A stretch of 62,001 bases of DNA from Acidobacteriota bacterium (GTDB lineage Bacteria > Acidobacteriota > Terriglobia > 20CM-2-55-15), in assembly GCA_022821145.1 (NCBI GenBank), contig JAJEEE010000048.1, positions 1 through 62,001 of the forward strand. Reading direction: 5' to 3'. A model generated the notes under the pieces. The model saw only the letters and a program-made list of their open reading frames with translations, did not search any database and was not told where the DNA came from. Below are positions 60,004 to 62,001 of the stretch, one piece after another (within the stretch, counting starts at the first letter, position 1; every line of letters starts with the position of its first letter). The position numbers and the translations under genes are program-made.

Positions 60004-61230
60004 ATGAAGCGATATCGGGTATACGACGCCGGCCGCGGCGCCGCCCCGGTCAAGGCCTGGGTGGAGGGCGTGCCGGTGGACGCGGCGGCGATCGACCAGT
60101 TGAAGAACACCGCGCGCATGCCGTTCATTTTTCGGCATGTGGCCGCCATGCCCGACGTGCACCCGGGGATCGGCGCGAGCGTGGGTTCGGTGATCCCGAC
60201 GAAGGGTGCGATCATCCCGGCCGCCGTCGGGGTCGACATCGGGTGCGGGATGATGGCCGTCCGACTCGAGGGCGTGACGGATGCGGATCTCCCGGACTCG
60301 CTTCGGGAGATCCGCGGCGCGATCGAAGACGCGGTGCCGGCCGGATTCGGCCGGCACCGGAATCCCGACCCGCTTCCCACCGGTCTGAATGCGCCTTGGT
60401 TGCTCAAGTTCCTGGACGAGAAGCATCCGAAGGCGGGCGCCCGACGGAAGGACAGCCTGGCCGCCATCACCGTTTCGCAGTTGGGGACCCTGGGCGGCGG
60501 GAACCACTTCATCGAGATCTGCCTCGACGAGAACGGCGGTGTCTGGGTCATGCTCCACTCGGGTTCCCGGGGGATCGGAAACATCCTGGGGCAGTACTTC
60601 ATCGAGCTGGCCCGGAAGGACATGCGCCGGCACCGCGTCAATCTCCCGGACCGGGATCTCGCCTACTTCCCGGAAGGGACCGACCACTTCGAGGATTACG
60701 TGGCCATCGTCCTGTGGGCGCAGAAGTACGCGGCCGCGAATCGCGAAACGATGATGGCCCGCATCGTGCGGACCCTGCGCGCCTACCTGCCGATCGACAT
60801 GAAGAGCGCCGGCGCCGGCCGGGGCACGGCCGTCAACTGTCACCACAACTACGTGGAGCGGGAGCGCCACTTCGGGGAGAACGTCTGGGTGACCCGGAAG
60901 GGCGCGGTGCGCGCGAGAGAGGGCGACCTGGGGATCATCCCCGGATCGATGGGCGCCCGATCCTACCTCGTGCGCGGCTGCGGCAACCCGGAATCGTTCC
61001 ATTCCTGCTCCCACGGCGCCGGCCGGGTGATGTCGCGCAGCCGGGCCCGGAAAGCGATCACGGTCCGAGACCATGCCGCGGCGACGCTGGGGGTGGAATG
61101 CCGCAAGGACGCCGGTGTGCTGGACGAGTCGCCGGCCGCGTACAAACCCATCGACGCGGTGATGGCGGCGCAGGAGGACCTGGTCGAGGTCGTCCATGAA
61201 CTGAGGCAGGTCCTGTGCGTGAAGGGGTAG
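60004..61230 (+). CDS. rtcB: RNA-splicing/repair ligase RtcB
   Basis: A 408-residue GTP- and manganese-dependent RNA ligase that joins 3'-phosphate (or 2',3'-cyclic) to 5'-OH ends. Features: GVDIGCGMMAV with a metal-binding cysteine, QLGTLGGGNHFIEI, HSGSRGIGN, and the guanylated histidine in CSHGAGRVMSR. The length is shorter than the 480-residue archaeal form but common in bacteria. No adjacent rtcA, rtcR or archease gene is seen; a DUF6922 gene precedes it in the same operon. Confidence 0.94.
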   Translation: MKRYRVYDAGRGAAPVKAWVEGVPVDAAAIDQLKNTARMPFIFRHVAAMPDVHPGIGASVGSVIPTKGAIIPAAVGVDIGCGMMAVRLEGVTDADLPDSLREIRGAIEDAVPAGFGRHRNPDPLPTGLNAPWLLKFLDEKHPKAGARRKDSLAAITVSQLGTLGGGNHFIEICLDENGGVWVMLHSGSRGIGNILGQYFIELARKDMRRHRVNLPDRDLAYFPEGTDHFEDYVAIVLWAQKYAAANRETMMARIVRTLRAYLPIDMKSAGAGRGTAVNCHHNYVERERHFGENVWVTRKGAVRAREGDLGIIPGSMGARSYLVRGCGNPESFHSCSHGAGRVMSRSRARKAITVRDHAAATLGVECRKDAGVLDESPAAYKPIDAVMAAQEDLVEVVHELRQVLCVKG

Positions 61231-61256
61231 CGATGAAACGGATCCGCCGCTGGCGC

Positions 61257-61274
61257 TGCGGGTGTTCGCCCGCA
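61257..61274. repeat. Small hairpin downstream of rtcB
   Basis: TGCGGG and CCCGCA form a 6-bp stem around TGTTCG, between the convergent rtcB and transporter genes. There is no T-run, so evidence for a terminator is weak. Confidence 0.3.
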
Positions 61275-61337
61275 CGCGCGGGGGAGAAGGGGAGAAAGGG
61301 AATCGGAACGATGTCGCCCCACTCCCTGAACGTGGCC

Positions 61338-62001
61338 TTACGGCAGGACCGGCGCCACGTAGGCGAGCGTGTAGTTGAAGATCCAGACCAGGAACAGGAC
61401 CAGCGGGACGTGGATGACGAACTGCAGCGTCGTGTACCCGATGATGTCGCGGGCCTTCAGGCCCAGGATGCCCAGCAGCGGGAGCATCCAGAACGGGTGC
61501 ACCAGGTTCGCCAGGGCCTCGCTGGCGTTGTAGGTCTGGACCACCCATCCCAGGTTCACTTCCAGCGTCTGGGCGGCGTCCAGGACGTAGGGGGCCTCGA
61601 TCAGCCACTTGCCGCCCGCCGACGGGATGAACGCGCCCAGGAACGCCGAGTAGATCCCGACCAGCACGGGGAACGTGTCCCGCGTCGAGATGGTGACGAA
61701 CGCGCGCGCCAGCGCCTCGGCCAGGCCCGACTCGGTCATCATTCGGACGATGCCCGCGTAGATCGGGTACTGCACCAGGACGCCGGCCACCGACGGCACG
61801 GCCGCGCTGACGGACCGTACGAACGAGCGCGGCCGCCAGTGCAGCAGGATGCCGGCCATCAGGAACGCGAACACGTAGTGGTTCAGCTCGAGCATGACGC
61901 CCCAGCCGCCCTCGCCCACCGCCATCACGAAGTAGAGCACGCCGAGGGAACCGAGCAGCAGGGTCAGCAGCGGGCTGAACTCCAGCCATTCGCCGGGTTT
62001 T
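61338..62001 (-). CDS. atoE: Short-chain fatty acid transporter (AtoE family), cut by the window end
   Basis: The C-terminal part (over 220 residues) of a polytopic membrane protein; the 5' end is outside the window. The segments AFIPSAGGKWLIEAPYVL, NLGWVVQTYNASEALANLVHPFWMLPLLGILGLKARDIIGYT and FVIHVPLVLFL are conserved in AtoE, which takes up acetoacetate and short-chain fatty acids. It fits with the acetoacetate produced by the nearby HMG-CoA lyase. The frame stays open to the last base. Confidence 0.9.
   Translation of the reverse strand, partial: KPGEWLEFSPLLTLLLGSLGVLYFVMAVGEGGWGVMLELNHYVFAFLMAGILLHWRPRSFVRSVSAAVPSVAGVLVQYPIYAGIVRMMTESGLAEALARAFVTISTRDTFPVLVGIYSAFLGAFIPSAGGKWLIEAPYVLDAAQTLEVNLGWVVQTYNASEALANLVHPFWMLPLLGILGLKARDIIGYTTLQFVIHVPLVLFLVWIFNYTLAYVAPVLP

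Overview
The window is high-GC, gene-dense bacterial chromosome. It fits an uncultured Acidobacteriota, probably of the Vicinamibacteria type. The case is inferential: secreted pyrroloquinoline quinone (PQQ) quinoproteins, DUF4159 and DUF6152 proteins, a secreted PF20091 hydrolase and Tat-exported redox enzymes occur beside an ordinary core (lspA, rnpB, prfA-prmC, rpmE, rpsA, HU, pilT). No phylogenetic computation was possible. There is no tRNA, no rRNA, no CRISPR array and no complete insertion sequence.

Layout. 0.4-7 kb: lspA and a RluA/RluD-type pseudouridine synthase, the RNase P RNA, a large secreted M1-peptidase-like protein that has lost the HExxH motif, then prmC, prfA and rpmE on the minus strand. 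7-18.5 kb: rpsA, sppA, an HU protein, a HIT protein, a GNAT acetyltransferase, a DUF4159 protein, a MobA-like nucleotidyltransferase, pilT with a frameshift, a redoxin, a DksA/TraR protein, methylmalonate-semialdehyde dehydrogenase and exonuclease III. 18.5-42.2 kb: mostly secreted or periplasmic oxidative metabolism. This part has three PQQ-type quinoproteins, an iron alcohol dehydrogenase, a three-gene secretory operon, c-type cytochromes, a Tat-lipoprotein amidohydrolase, a Tat-exported thiamine-diphosphate enzyme, a signal-peptide-bearing aldolase and a signal-peptide-bearing methyltransferase. It is interrupted at 24-26 kb by a Fic protein with paired palindromic operators and a VapBC pair. 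42.2-51.4 kb: an ADP-ribosyltransferase-like protein, an ERG4/ERG24-type sterol reductase homologue, a SUMF-domain protein, a B12-binding radical SAM enzyme, a patatin phospholipase, an NCS2 permease fused to an RsbW-like domain and a PqqC/TenA-fold oxidase. 51.5-55 kb: an Lrp regulator, a Phd-VapC pair and a decayed stretch with an antirestriction-type remnant, a DUF5674 gene and a truncated HigB beside an intact HigA. 55-59.5 kb: a tightly coupled acyl-CoA operon (acyl-CoA dehydrogenase, methylcrotonyl-CoA carboxylase beta subunit, enoyl-CoA hydratase, HMG-CoA lyase). 59.6-62 kb: a DUF6922 protein with RtcB, and a short-chain fatty acid transporter cut by the window edge.

The genes suggest an aerobic heterotroph that oxidises sugars, alcohols and aromatic-type compounds in the periplasm through PQQ and cytochrome c. 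It would catabolise branched-chain amino acids in the cytoplasm. The most notable features are a recurring -10-box arrangement that predicts leaderless mRNAs for several genes, the Fic double-palindrome control region, the R-S-ExE protein, the permease-RsbW fusion, and a miniature transposable element whose end forms the stop codon of a cytochrome gene.
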